Positions 31,801-43,418 of a DNA stretch of 64,000 bases are shown piece by piece. The stretch spans positions 25,013,628 to 25,077,627 of the forward strand of contig NC_084897.1 in assembly GCF_958979055.1 (NCBI RefSeq), in the 5' to 3' direction. Numbering within the stretch: the first letter of the stretch is position 1; each line of letters starts with the position of its first letter. A program made the translations under genes and the position numbers. This DNA is from Alnus glutinosa. Its lineage: Eukaryota > Streptophyta > Magnoliopsida > Fagales > Betulaceae. The notes below the pieces were generated by a model. The model made no database searches and was not told where the DNA came from. It worked only from the letters and a program-made list of their open reading frames with translations.

Positions 31801-34625
31801 GGTTCATTTACGGATTTGGGTAGGACTCATGTACCCAAAAATAGGCAACAATCTGCCACAATCTCCAAGTTTAATTTTTGCCTTTTCAAATATCAGCAAG
31901 TTTCTAATAAAACATTATATTTCTACATGGGCCAGCCAAATTCCCTTTGAAGGGCCATGAATCAGGATATGCATAAATACTTGCGAAAAAACAATTGTCC
32001 AACCTCAATAACCATGATAAGGCAAGGCTAGATTGAAACAAAAATGCAACATCTAAACAAAAGAATCACTTTCACCAGGAACATGTAGATGGGAGAATAT
32101 ATATGTTTCCTTTTGTTTCCTTCCTAAAGTAACATATGCCTTTGAAGGGTCACATCAATGAATCATCCATCCTTACTCCATTTTTTTCTGTTCTTTTCCA
32201 ATTTAACAGAAACCTCCCCCAAACATATATAAGGTAATTAGCTATCTAATCATCACTTGCCAAAAGTGCAACATCTCGCTTAAATACTGTACACAAGAAA
32301 AATTTAGAGATAATGACTTCAAGAGTATCATTCATTTACGGTTGATATCTGAAAGTAGAGGTTTCATAAGACCCAAAAATACAAGCATGCTGACTTTCCT
32401 GGGCATCGCCTAGGCCATGTACATACAGTCCAAATGAAAATGAAAATGGGAACTGAATAGGGACCTTGGTATTCATGATGCCATGGCTATATTGAGTTCT
32501 TTACATCCAGACTCGGAAGCTTGTTATACTTGTGCCTAAACCTTCAGATTTCAAAAGTCTACATGGAACAATGCATTCCACAAGAAAAATATGTACTAGA
32601 AATCCACTAAGAATGGCATTTAGAAGAACTAAACTAAGCAAGTTTACATCAAGATTTTAGAAACCTACCCCAAGCGCTCATGAGTCCTATTCTTCCAGTA
32701 TTCTGCCGTCACATGAGAATCAATCATAGCACCAGCAACCAAAGGCAGGTGCTTGACATACTCCAGTCTGAAGTAATGTCCACGCATTTCATGGATCCAC
32801 CACAACACCTTCGGAAGAACACGAGGAACATTTTCCTTGAGAACAGCATCAAGCCATCTCCCAGCAACAGCTGTGTTCAAAACAACCAAATCAGCTCTGA
32901 GAGCTATGTCTATAGCTTCCTGACGCTTGGCAGAGAAGACCTAACAATGTGTGTACACAAAGACATAATTAGAAGCTACTCAAAGATTACAGAGAAATCA
33001 ATCAAACCTCTCAAAATTAGCACTATCAATGCATAGCAAATCCATAAAGGGCGAAATTTAACACTCAAATAACAAGAATTTTTGGCCTAAATAGTTGTAT
33101 GCTGAATAGAAGACTGAGGCAAAAGGCATACTGCTTCCAACATCACAAAAGATATAAAAATACATAGCCACTTAGAATTTGGCTCGAGTAGCGAAGGGCA
33201 AGGTGGGATCTGGATAGACCTTAGGTTTGAAAGACGTAACAAGCAAGGGAAAACATAAACTATATAAACCAATAAAGAAATTACCTTGACTCCCCGGTCC
33301 AACATCTTATGCTCCAAACTGTATATCACCTCATCTGTTTCTGCAGGCTTCTGGACTGTAATCCAACAAACCTCAGCACCAACACTTCTTAACAGAAATG
33401 CCAGCTCCATCAACAACAATGGTCCACCTGGAAGAATTTTTTGTTTTAAAAAAAATAATAATCACAAAAAGATTTAAAACAATTCGGTGAAAGAAGACAC
33501 CCATGCAGTTTCTCAAAAGAAGAGTTACGGGATATTATCTCATATAGTATAATATAATACATGCACACCACACACACACTCTGATATAACAGAAATTGGT
33601 TTTGTAGTCTTCAACTAACTCAACGCATTTACCAAGAAAAACCTAAACAACTCAACTAAGCTTAATATCTATTAAATTGGGGTCCACTCTATGGATCCTC
33701 ATCAACTCGCCACAGTGGTATGCAACTCCAAAGTACTAACTCCTATTGTTCCTAAAAAGAGGAATTCCTAATTTACTAACGTGTTGCCACTTGATAAAAT
33801 TCCACAGTTAACAAACCTACAAACAACAGGACTAGCTCTAACGTATTCCCCAAACAATATTATAGCATAATATCCTACACAATGCCCCCTGACAAGTCAT
33901 TTGAGAAACATACCAAGAAGCATAGAGAAATGCACAACACCAGTTAGCATACCAAAAAGCACAAATTGTTTTTTAACGCAGTTAATGAAAACGTAGTTAA
34001 ATATTTGGTAAAATCACAATTCGGTCTTTAAAATCGTCTGTTTTTTTTTAAAACATGCCCTTACCTGCAATTTGAAAATGTAATACCACTATTTTTTTCA
34101 AACGCATTTCCAAACCGAATACTTCTTGTGATTTTGTTTAAAAACACGCTTTTGGCCGTCAAAATTGCAGGCCAAACGGACTGTTAATAAACCAATCCAT
34201 TATTACAGGACCATCATAGAAACCAATGATTTAGGTTTAAACTGAATACAGTCGCTACATGTAATTGAACTAACTACAACACAAATTAGCGCAAAAAACT
34301 AACACTACGGCATTATTAAACAAAGTCATTACAAGTTGACAAATAAAGCAAGAATAAAACAACGATAATGAGAGTTACCGGAGAGAGAGAGCTCGTGCGA
34401 GACAAGCAGGACGCGCTTGGACTTCATAAAACCGAGTGGACTCGGCGCGGACCCGGTCTGCGCGGCCGAGTCGACCCGCTTTTTCACGACTTCCACGCGG
34501 CGATCGCAGGAGTCGAAGGCGGGTCTGATCAAGAAGGCGATCAACGTCGAGACCGAGAGCATCATAAGGAGAGCGAGGAGCCAGCGCGAGTGCGATGCGG
34601 CCCACGTTCCCGAGTGCTTCGCCAT
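28813..34625 (-). CDS. GT4-type glycosyltransferase, membrane-anchored
   Basis: Seven exons on the minus strand, in coding order: 34625-34379, 33427-33285, 32940-32669, 31571-31417, 31027-30765, 29338-29276 and 29070-28813. All splice sites and phases agree, giving 466 residues. A cytosolic start and a hydrophobic segment WLLALLMMLSVSTLIAFLI (about 15-33) suggest a type II Golgi or ER membrane anchor. The catalytic part has GT-B features: an SGGPLLLMELAFLLR motif in the N-terminal domain, VSRGKGQDLFL, and the retaining-GT E-x7-E motif ECFGRITIE (E364, E372) followed by GTAAGGTTEIV. Donor and acceptor are unknown. It corresponds to the Arabidopsis At1g75420-like family from memory. Introns carry a LINE remnant and a poly(T) tract. 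Confidence 0.92.
30010..30610 (+). mobile_element. 5'-truncated L1-like LINE remnant
   Basis: It lies in the 29339-30764 intron of the glycosyltransferase gene, on the opposite strand. The frames read LTLDNLRKMHVIVMDWCYMC then ESINHLMLHSKVARGSW, which is the zf-RVT domain at the end of plant LINE reverse transcriptase. A WCIRREWHYRNFEDCE-type C-terminal segment follows after a frameshift. It ends near an A-rich tail (30601-30611). It is clearly non-functional. Confidence 0.8.
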
Positions 34626-35380
34626 CTCTAGGGGTGAGAGTTCGGTGGTCTGCGAGCTTCGCTATGAGCTTCTTCAGCATTTTAGGGCTTGAGGTCGGGT
34701 CTCGGCGTGGTGGTCTTTGCACATTTGGCTATGTGGATTCGACACTTGTAAAAACGGGTTTGGGTCTTGCTGGATTTGAAATTGACTGTGCTGTTCGAAC
34801 TATGAAACTCCGATTGGTCGGGAGAATGAACGGAACCGTACGAATAGCAGCGCTTTAGAGCTTTTCTTCAGAATTGGATGGAACTTGGACCGCGATAGTC
34901 GTTTAAAGGTCTTCGTTTACTCTTGGAAAGGCGACCGTTTCCACTTGTTACGTCGAAACGTTTCGACTCGATATTTGTTTTGATTATCGACGCAAGCCTG
35001 CACGGCCACACGTTTATAAATAATTTTTGTCACGGCGGATTTTCCTTATTGGGCTGGGTTCCGGTTATAGTTCGAACCTGCCTCAACGGAGTTGAGTGTG
35101 AGTCCTATCGTGGGAGCCACAGAACAGTGCACGTGTAATCCGCCCGTTAACACAAGGGTAGTCTTGGCATTTAGAAATCTCAGAAAGACCTCGCAAAACG
35201 CATTGACGCAACACATTTTCCTCCCCGGAGCCCGTTTCCTCTTACTCGGGGCCTGGGGGCACAGGCAAAGCCACTCGCTTCGAGGTATTTCCTTTCTCAT
35301 AGCCATCTCCAAAAATTCCTGCCAACCTCAAAATCCAACTAACTCCAGTGAAAAATCATCCGCTTGCCTCAAGTTTCATA
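34626..35380. promoter_or_regulatory. divergent intergenic promoter region
   Basis: The 755 bases between the start codons of the minus-strand glycosyltransferase and the plus-strand membrane-protein gene must hold both promoters and leaders. GC content is higher than in other spacers, especially 34680-34760 and 35210-35290. No clear TATA boxes were found, which suits housekeeping genes. Confidence 0.55.
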
Positions 35381-38300
35381 ATGACCAAATCTTGGCTACC
35401 TGTATTTGTCACAGGTAAGTTTCAATGTGAATTTTGTTCTGGATTTTTGTTAGTGAAATATGCTTTAGCTAGTTGTTTTATCTGATACACAAATTTCATT
35501 TTGTTTCAGCTCTTGTTTTACAGGCACTTGGGGCCGCCTCAGTTGTGGTACCGAGTTCCAATTGCTATGTCCTCGATAATTCTAGTCACATTGTTGATTT
35601 TGTATCCTACATTGTTATAGACTCTGATTTAGAGAAATATGTCCCAAGTGTTCACGGTGAATTACAGTAGAATAGCTAATTGCACGTACGCGTAAAGCAT
35701 GTTTACACGTGTACATAAAAGATATGTATCAGTTGATATTTAGAGCCTGGAGTTAATCTGATTGTAATGATTAATTGCCTCATCTTTTGATGACTACTGC
35801 TAGGGTTAATACGAGTTCATTTGGAAAAAAAATTTAGAAGGTGTTTTTTGTTTTTGTTTGAAAAGGGTATTTTGATTTGACATAAAGTTAAAAGTAGTTT
35901 GGAGTATTTTGTGTTTAGAGTTGTTCATTAATACTTTTGCTTTTTTGGTAGAAAGCAAAAAAGATTGGGCAAACGGCAACTTTTACTACAAGTCTCTTAC
36001 TTACAAATTGACGTGTTAGTCTATGCGGCAATTGTCACGTCATCTACTAAATAATTAAATTTAATTGTTGCTGGCTTGGCAGTGCCACATCATTTTGTAA
36101 GGGTTGTAGTAAAAGCTGCAATACTCCTAAACATTTTTTATATAACATTTTTGGGCTCAAAATTTATAGGTTTACGCTTTTGGGATAAGTGGTGTCTCCG
36201 TATGTTCTATCAAAGTCCTTACTTGGATACTCCTAGTTTCCATTTGAGTTAAAACGATACTTTTTCTTTTTCAACCTGCTGCTAAGTGTACTTAAATTTC
36301 AATCCTGTCTTTACTTTATAGTAAAGTTGTTTTCTCTTGAGCTGTTAATCAGAGTAGCTGGGTTGGGCATCCTTTTGAGTATGATGAAGGGAAGGTAATG
36401 TCCTTATATAAAGCTAATGATCAATAAAGTCCACATTTGCTATTGATATCTTAGTGTACAGTTGATAGATGTTCAAATCCGGAGGGTATTACAATAGAAG
36501 TTTGTCCTGCTGCAGGGCTCTGACTTGGTGGTTCGATTTTGCAAAGATGTGGAGAGTAGATCACAAGCGGTAGTCCATACCTTATGATAAATCCTTTTAC
36601 TACTTTTTTTTTTTTTTGTTGGTTTTAATTATATGCCTCCATTAACTTAATGCAAATCCTGATGATTCCAGTCTGAAGAAATTTACAGCGTGTTGTGGTT
36701 GATTAAGTCTTCAATATAAGGCAACTGGCCTCACCCGTTTATTCTAGCTTTATGACTGATAGTCATGAAACTGATAGATAACAGAAGAAGAATGCAAAAA
36801 AATTCCGTAGTTTAATCAATTCAATTTCTTTGAACAATTGCACAGCTCACAAAATATTGATTGCTTATACAAGTCAGTGGTGATTAAGTTTTTGCATTCT
36901 ACTTAGTTGTGATTCTTTTCATTCCCCAGTCAATTGGTGAATCATTAGAAACTTTGCGTTCATGCTTAGTACTTTAATGGCATGCACAAGTAATTTCATA
37001 TGAGAATGAACCAAAAGTTTGACAAGAAAGTCAATGTGATGACACGGTACTCTTTAATACAATGAAATTATTATTTTTATTTATGATAAATAATTGAAAG
37101 AGAGCTTCAGGTTCTTGGTTGATCGGGTTACCTTTTCTTTCTAGCATGGGTGACATATATGTAACGAGTCATTTTTGTGACTCTAAATGTGAAAAGGAGA
37201 GTAAAATGGGTTGTGATGCATGAAGCTTGGCATTTCTGTGCACTCTTCATTGATAAAGATGCAGAAATAAGAGTCTTTTTAGTCCATTGGTCACTCTCTG
37301 CATAATTCAAGCATAAGTTTCAAAAGAATCATTCATGAAGATCGTATATATTGTGCTATAGATAATATGAGAGTCATATATCCTTTTGGTTTGCTATATG
37401 GTGAAAAGAAAAATTCATGCATTTTCTTCTTTTTTAGAAATATGGTTCACATAGGGTGTGCATGTGCTTATACTTATGCAGGGATATGTGGATTTTGGCC
37501 GATTTGATAAGCTCAACTACTTCGTTACTGGTTCAGGGCAAGTTGATTTTGTTCAAGTAAGCCATATTTCAACCTGAACAGCATTTTGGGAAACTTTGTA
37601 AGTTGTAACCATAAACATGAGTGATGTAGGTAGGTACTTTATGTGCCGTGCAACTCACTTTTGTGCTGTAGGAAAGAACTGTATCAGACTGTCAGCTTAT
37701 GCTATTTTTCTTTTTTTTCTTTTTTTCTCTTCTTTTGGGAGGGGGGGGAGGGGAGGATTTAAGTAAATGACTATTGGAGTGATGTTGAATCTTTAAAAGA
37801 AGAAACAACAGAAGAAGCAAAACTGCAAAAGAGATGGAATGTCATTATTATTGAAATAAAAAGATCTGAAAAGAAGTTGCCCCTCCTTTTTGCCGATATG
37901 GGACTCTGCTAGGCCCCTGCTTCCAGGGCACATCAGAGGTCCAAAATCTTGTCAGTACGATGGCTAAAGTGCCTCGAACCCAATTGCAGTGAAAATTATT
38001 TTATATGATTTCAATCGTAATGAATTCTCACCGTTTGTTTATGAGACCCTTTTCACCTCTTCTACCCTCTCTCTTTCTGTGGCACACCTTGCCTTCACAC
38101 TCTTGGTTAAATACCAGAAGGAAGTCAGACATTTCTGTAATGGTTGCCGGATTGAATTATTCTTTTTGAGGCTTTTATACCGTTCTCTTTAAACCTAATG
38201 TCTTCATGGTATAGACTGCCAAGTTTAAAAACCTGATCATCTTAATTATCTTTATGTCTAGGGTTTTTTCAATGGTGACCTGATGAATTGTGAGCACAGT

Positions 38301-41300
38301 TATGATAAAATGGGACGTACAGCTCAGGTTGGTTATGTTTTAAGATATTCTTTTTTTCTTGTTAAAATTCATAAAATCTTATTATATTACTGCTGTAAGA
38401 ACCTCCTATTTCTTTCGATCAACCAATCTTCTACAAACTCCCCCAATTGTTGTTTGTGTGATTTCAGGTAAATGTTATATGTGGAAGTTGTTTAAATGAA
38501 GAATGTAAAGGTTTGTGAACTCTTCATTTCTGAGTTTCAATGTCTAGTTGCTTCATACACATGGAAATGCATGACCCTCAAATACATGAGCATTTTTGAG
38601 TTTCTACTATGTTGATAAGCCTGTGTTTGGTTGCTTGGAAGCCAAATTGATTTGTCAATTCATGATTTCTAATAGAATAGTTAAAATGATGAACTTAGAG
38701 GATTCTGCTGAAGGGTTCGTAACAAATTGGAAAAAGGAAGACAATTTCAGTGCGTGCCGCACAATGGTCAAGTTTTATTTGACTTCTGAAGCAGATTTTA
38801 GGAGAAGGATCTTCTCCATTTCAAATGAAATGGAGAGCATCCAGTTAGTGTATTTAGGAGGGGTAAAATGGTCCAATAATGGTAGTTCTTTTAACCATAT
38901 ATGCCAATGAAATACTACTTCTTGAGGGAAAGTGATGACAAAGGCTGTAGTTGTGACCGGTTCTTGGTTCTGTTCACTAAGCTTGAATAGAATGTTGGGA
39001 CCATACTTTTTGTGATGGATATTCCCTCAAATCTTTTGCATGCCAGGTGAAGATAACGATTCCTAATTGATATTTTTGTTCATCATATGGCACAAGGCAC
39101 TCTTAGTTGTTGGGTCATTTTAATTTGGTACAATGCTTTTATCTCTCTTTAGAAAATATACTGTTCTTCATATTTTTATACGTCTTTAATTGCCTCTGCA
39201 CCTTTAAATGTCAATTGCCTCTTTTAAGTACAAATTTTTTTAAAAGTAATTAAAGGCACATAAAATTATCTTTGTTTTCTATCTCAGATGGGCTTGGATG
39301 CATATGCAATGTTACCTATGAGTCAACTTGCAGGTCTTCTACACTGCCTTGAGTTCCATTTATATTCCTCTTATTTCTTTTTCTTGTAGTGTTGATTCTT
39401 GGTGTATAATTCATTGAATTGCTACCTCTATGATAAGAATGCTTCAAATTTGTACTTAAAGGCCTCTACGTTGTTACAACTAGCAGGAGAGAAGAGCTTG
39501 TTTCTGTATTATTGACAGCTAAAGCTTTTATGGTTCCATTTTAACCAAAAATTAAATTAATCAATGTATGCATAAGAATTTAATAAAGAGCAAGACATAT
39601 ATTAATTAAATTTGTTTGCAGCCAGTTCCGTAAGAAAAGTTGGATCCATATTACAGAAACGCAAGCTCAAGTTTCACTCTGTTAAATTATTACGCCCCTT
39701 TCTTGAATTTGACAAATAAGATTCAAAATTCCATAGGATTTTTCTCTTTTCTAAGATAAAACAATAAAAGTAAGAACTCATAACTATCCAACGATTAGTT
39801 CTTGGAAGCCTACAGAGAATTTTCTAGATTATAATTTACGGGTGGTGGATAAGTCAAAAATAGATTTGAATAATATTACTGTGCTGGTGGTAAACTCACA
39901 AAAATTGCTTCATTATTATATTGATTTGAGACATTTTATAACTCTTTCCGATTTATATCTCGCCTCCCATAAAATCTGATGTAACTTCTCAATATTTGTG
40001 GCTGTATCTGATTTTGTCAGAGTTTTTGTTGAACTTGCTATTCAATGTGAGAGATCCGGTCCACGGGTATTTGAGGGCTTCACTGTTGGGTTTCATCCAC
40101 GATCATGGGAAATTGTAAGACCCTATGCTATTCTTAGTAATGTATCTTAATTTTGTATTGCCAGAAAGAAAATTTACCCTGCAAAAGGACAAGAAAAACA
40201 ATTACCTTTTATGAACTTGTAGGTTTACAATGGTATGACCCAATTGGGTTTTGAAAAGTCTCACCGTGATTTCAGGTCTGTGATCTTGCTGAAAGTTGTT
40301 TTGCTTTGCCTTCTTTTTTCTTTTTCAAACTTCTGTCATCAATGATGGTGAATATATGCTTCATACACCAAACTTTTTTCCATTATTGTCACCAATAATT
40401 TGAGAATAATGCATTACTTTTTACAGCTTTACAACTGAACAGGTTCATGTAGCCCTTTATATGACCGCGATTGCTTCTCTATCGAAATTGGTGCAGAAGC
40501 CTATTATTGAGGTACTCTTCTTTTGTCATTTCAGTCGGTGGGAAGCATGTTATATTTATTATATCTGCCTAATCATTAACTTGTTACTTTACTCATCAAA
40601 AGTATATATGCCTAATATCTGATATATATTTGGCTGCCTCCAGGTTCTTCCAGAAAATGGCCTGGAAGTTCGGTTATCAGGCTCAGGGGCAACTGGGAAA
40701 CCCCCTACAACTTTGTCGCCCACAGTGCTGATTGTGGATTGGAGATGTATAGATTCTTGCAGCAGTAAATTTTTGATGTATAATCTTCTAAACTGGTTTA
40801 ACATTTTTTTTTCCCCATCTTCAGGTGAGAAGGCCCGCAATACTCCATATGAAGTTAATGTCACTATCCCAGTAGAGGGTTATGAGCCCATTCAATTCAT
40901 TCTTACAAAAATGTGTGGTAAGCTTACATTGCTGTCATCATGAAAACCTCTCTCTCTCTCTTTGCAGAATTTATCGATGGTTTAATACTCTCCTTTAAAT
41001 TTTCAGAAAAAAAAATCAATTTATTTATTAGTAATGATTTTATTGAAAAAAAAGAGACACACCAGGTTACCAAACACCCCCCCCCCCCCCCCCCCCCCAA
41101 AACCCAATGCAGGAGAAGAGAAAGGAAAAAAAAAAAAAAAACTCATTAGTTCTGGAGATGGGATATGTTGCTTTGTGATTAATGTGTCTCTGCTTTCATT
41201 ATAACTTGCTTGTTGATATGTGATTTTGGAGGATCTTACAATCCATCATATGTGAATGAGTCCCTGTGTTGGCATCTACTTTCCCAAATTTGTATGCAAT

Positions 41301-42450
41301 AGCACTCGTCTTTAGTTGGCAATAAGTGACAGTTGAACACAGTACGGACTGAAAAAACCCTACTACTTCCAGTTCACTTTCAGTTTGTAGTTGATTGCTT
41401 CCATATCTGAGCTCTCAGTTCCATAAAGAACTAGCCTTGTTTTTTCAAATTTTGCAGAATATAGGCAGGATCAAGGGGCAAGTGCGACCAGAGGGTGGGC
41501 TACATTTGGAGTGGTATCGTGCATGTATGAATAGCTTCACTATGTCTTTTTTCTCCATTAGATAAGTACTAAGAGCACATATGTTCAATTTTGAATAGTA
41601 AAATAACCAGGACATGTGATGGAGGCATCTGCATAATATGCAATTGGTGTTATGTAGGCACTTTTGGCCAACTGATAGATTGTCTGGTATATGCTTTGAA
41701 TATATAGTATGAAAATACCCTTAAACTAGTTCATGGTATGCATTTGGCCTCAACTTGTTGCATGTGATGCAGTAGCAATTTCACTCCATTTAATATTCAT
41801 TAAGCAAGGGTTGATCTCTATATTCCACCGGCATGTTACAAATCTTTTTGGATATCTCTTTGCTTTCTGAATATTTGATGTTTGGCCAAATTGGAATTTG
41901 GCCTGGAGCAGATTCATTGTCTGTTCAACAGTGTTTTGTTGCGGAGGATTCATTTACAAAACTCGAGTGGAACGCCTGGTAAGCTGTTTAGCTTTTGCTT
42001 ACATGCATTAAATGGTACTTTAGTTTCTCGCTTTTGCCATATTTTGCAAATACACATCTCTACAATCATCTATTTATGTTTTGGTCACATGTAGCATGGG
42101 ATTGATGCATTGCCGGGCATGACAATACTATCTGCTTGCTTAGAAACTGTAAGTTTACTGTACTTGTGGCAATTACGTAACTGGAACCCTTAGATTTAAC
42201 AATGTTCTATTATTTGTTACATTGATATTGATTAAACAAAAGGGTGCGCTTGGACGGCGGCCAAATGTGGAGAGATTTTGATATTATTAGGGTAAAATGT
42301 TAGAGAAACATTAATAGTTAATTGAATTTGGGGATGTATGAATAGGTGAGTGGAGCAGGGCAAAGCTACTCGCGAGCAGAAGACCTTAACAATGCCTTCG
42401 CCAAAGCCTCTTGGGAACAACCAAGTGAAAAGAAATATGGTTCCATCTGA
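35381..42450 (+). CDS. predicted type I membrane protein, plant-conserved
   Basis: Seventeen exons: 35381-35414, 35510-35601, 36353-36394, 36516-36569, 37482-37556, 38262-38327, 38468-38510, 39288-39333, 40021-40114, 40223-40275, 40427-40511, 40644-40746, 40825-40917, 41458-41524, 41912-41978, 42095-42148 and 42346-42450. Phases are consistent throughout, giving 390 residues. A signal peptide (about 1-21, MTKSWLPVFVTALVLQ) is followed by a lumenal region with a cysteine cluster (CGSC, CKG, GCICNV, CR, about 122-155). A single membrane span runs from about 307 to 331 (FGVVSCIFIVCSTVFCCGGF), and the cytosolic tail has about 60 residues. I recognise the architecture as a single-copy plant family; a receptor-like or ATG27-like sorting role is possible but unproved. 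Intron 14 is AT-rich; small foldback and poly(C) repeats lie in introns. Confidence 0.88.
35979..36116. mobile_element. small foldback MITE in intron 2
   Basis: Inverted arms pair ACTTTTACTACAAGTC...TTACAAATTGACGTG (35979-36015) with CACATCATTTTGTAAGGG...TTGTAGTAAAAG (36086-36116), separated by about 70 bases. No target duplication was resolved. Confidence 0.6.
41077..41098 (+). repeat. (C)22 homopolymer
   Basis: A run of about 22 cytosines within intron 13 of the membrane-protein gene, next to a poly(A)-rich stretch. Such long C runs are rare in AT-rich plant introns and its length may be a sequencing estimate. Confidence 0.85.
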
Positions 42451-43389
42451 ATTCTATATACCTCGCCACATTTCAATTTCCAGCGAATTTTATACTGCAA
42501 ATCACACATGTATCAACCAAAGATATGCGGGATCATGAAGTCTCACCACCTTATCATACTATAATCGAAGTCTACAGCGAGAGTTTGTAATCGCCCATGT
42601 GAGTATATTTTCCTAAGTTCATTTACTGCCTTCTTTGTTGTTGTATTTGTTTTCTTACATTTCAGAGAATATATATACAATTTTGTCCGCATCCTCCCCA
42701 TATTCAAGTCTTTGTGCTTGTGTTCGTGTGAGAATTATTATTATTTTTTTTTTTTAAAGAAAGAAAAAGAAAAAGAGAAGAAAGAAAAGAAAAATGAATT
42801 TGTGCGAGGCTAATTTTTCTTAAAAAAGATGAATTAGTGTAACTTTTTTACTACATGTTCAAAAATACATTGGCTTCATTTGTTAAAATTCTTGTATTCT
42901 GTCTTTTATTTTTTCATCTCAAAACAAAAACATTAACAAACAACTCAAATACAAAAACAGCTTTCACATTAATGTCACATCAGAATATGTTTTCAAAAAA
43001 TAAAAAATAACCGAGCTATTATTTTATATGATAAAACAATATTGCATATGCTAAAGTTTACTTAAACTCTTTTTTCTTTTTTCTTTTTTTCTTGGTAATA
43101 TCACTTCCTAATTATTTACTAAAAGAACATATGCTTTTCTACATGCTAATAATATGTTAAAGTGACAATATTCCAACAACTCATGAGTTTTTCCAAATTC
43201 ATGGGTATGGATAATTTGACTACTAATGAGGGAAAACTTCATGGGGAGATTTTACTTTTTTTTTTTTTTTTGAAAGGCATGGGGAGATGTTACTTCACTT
43301 TAAATGAAAATACTATGATTTTTTAATAGCACAAGTATATATATATTACAGAATTAAAATAAAAAATAAAAAATTCTAAACGTATTTTT

Positions 43390-43418
43390 CCCGTGCATTT
43401 GCATGGGCTTACAGCTAG
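43390..43418 (+). mobile_element. Helitron-like 3' terminus
   Basis: A short hairpin, CCCGTGCA TT TGCATGGG (one G-T pair), is followed seven bases later by CTAG and then T. Plant Helitrons end in a GC-rich hairpin about 10 bases before CTRR and insert between A and T, so the structure fits. The 5' TC end was not identified, so the element's extent is unknown. Confidence 0.5.

Noticed and set aside
34368-34858. Several overlapping open frames on both strands near 34.4-34.9 kb
   Set aside because: They are shadows of glycosyltransferase exon 1 and its GC-rich upstream DNA; only the minus frame ending at the 34378 donor joins the other exons.
35040-35110. GTTCGAACCTGC considered as a tRNA B-box
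   Set aside because: No acceptor stem or A-box can be paired around it.
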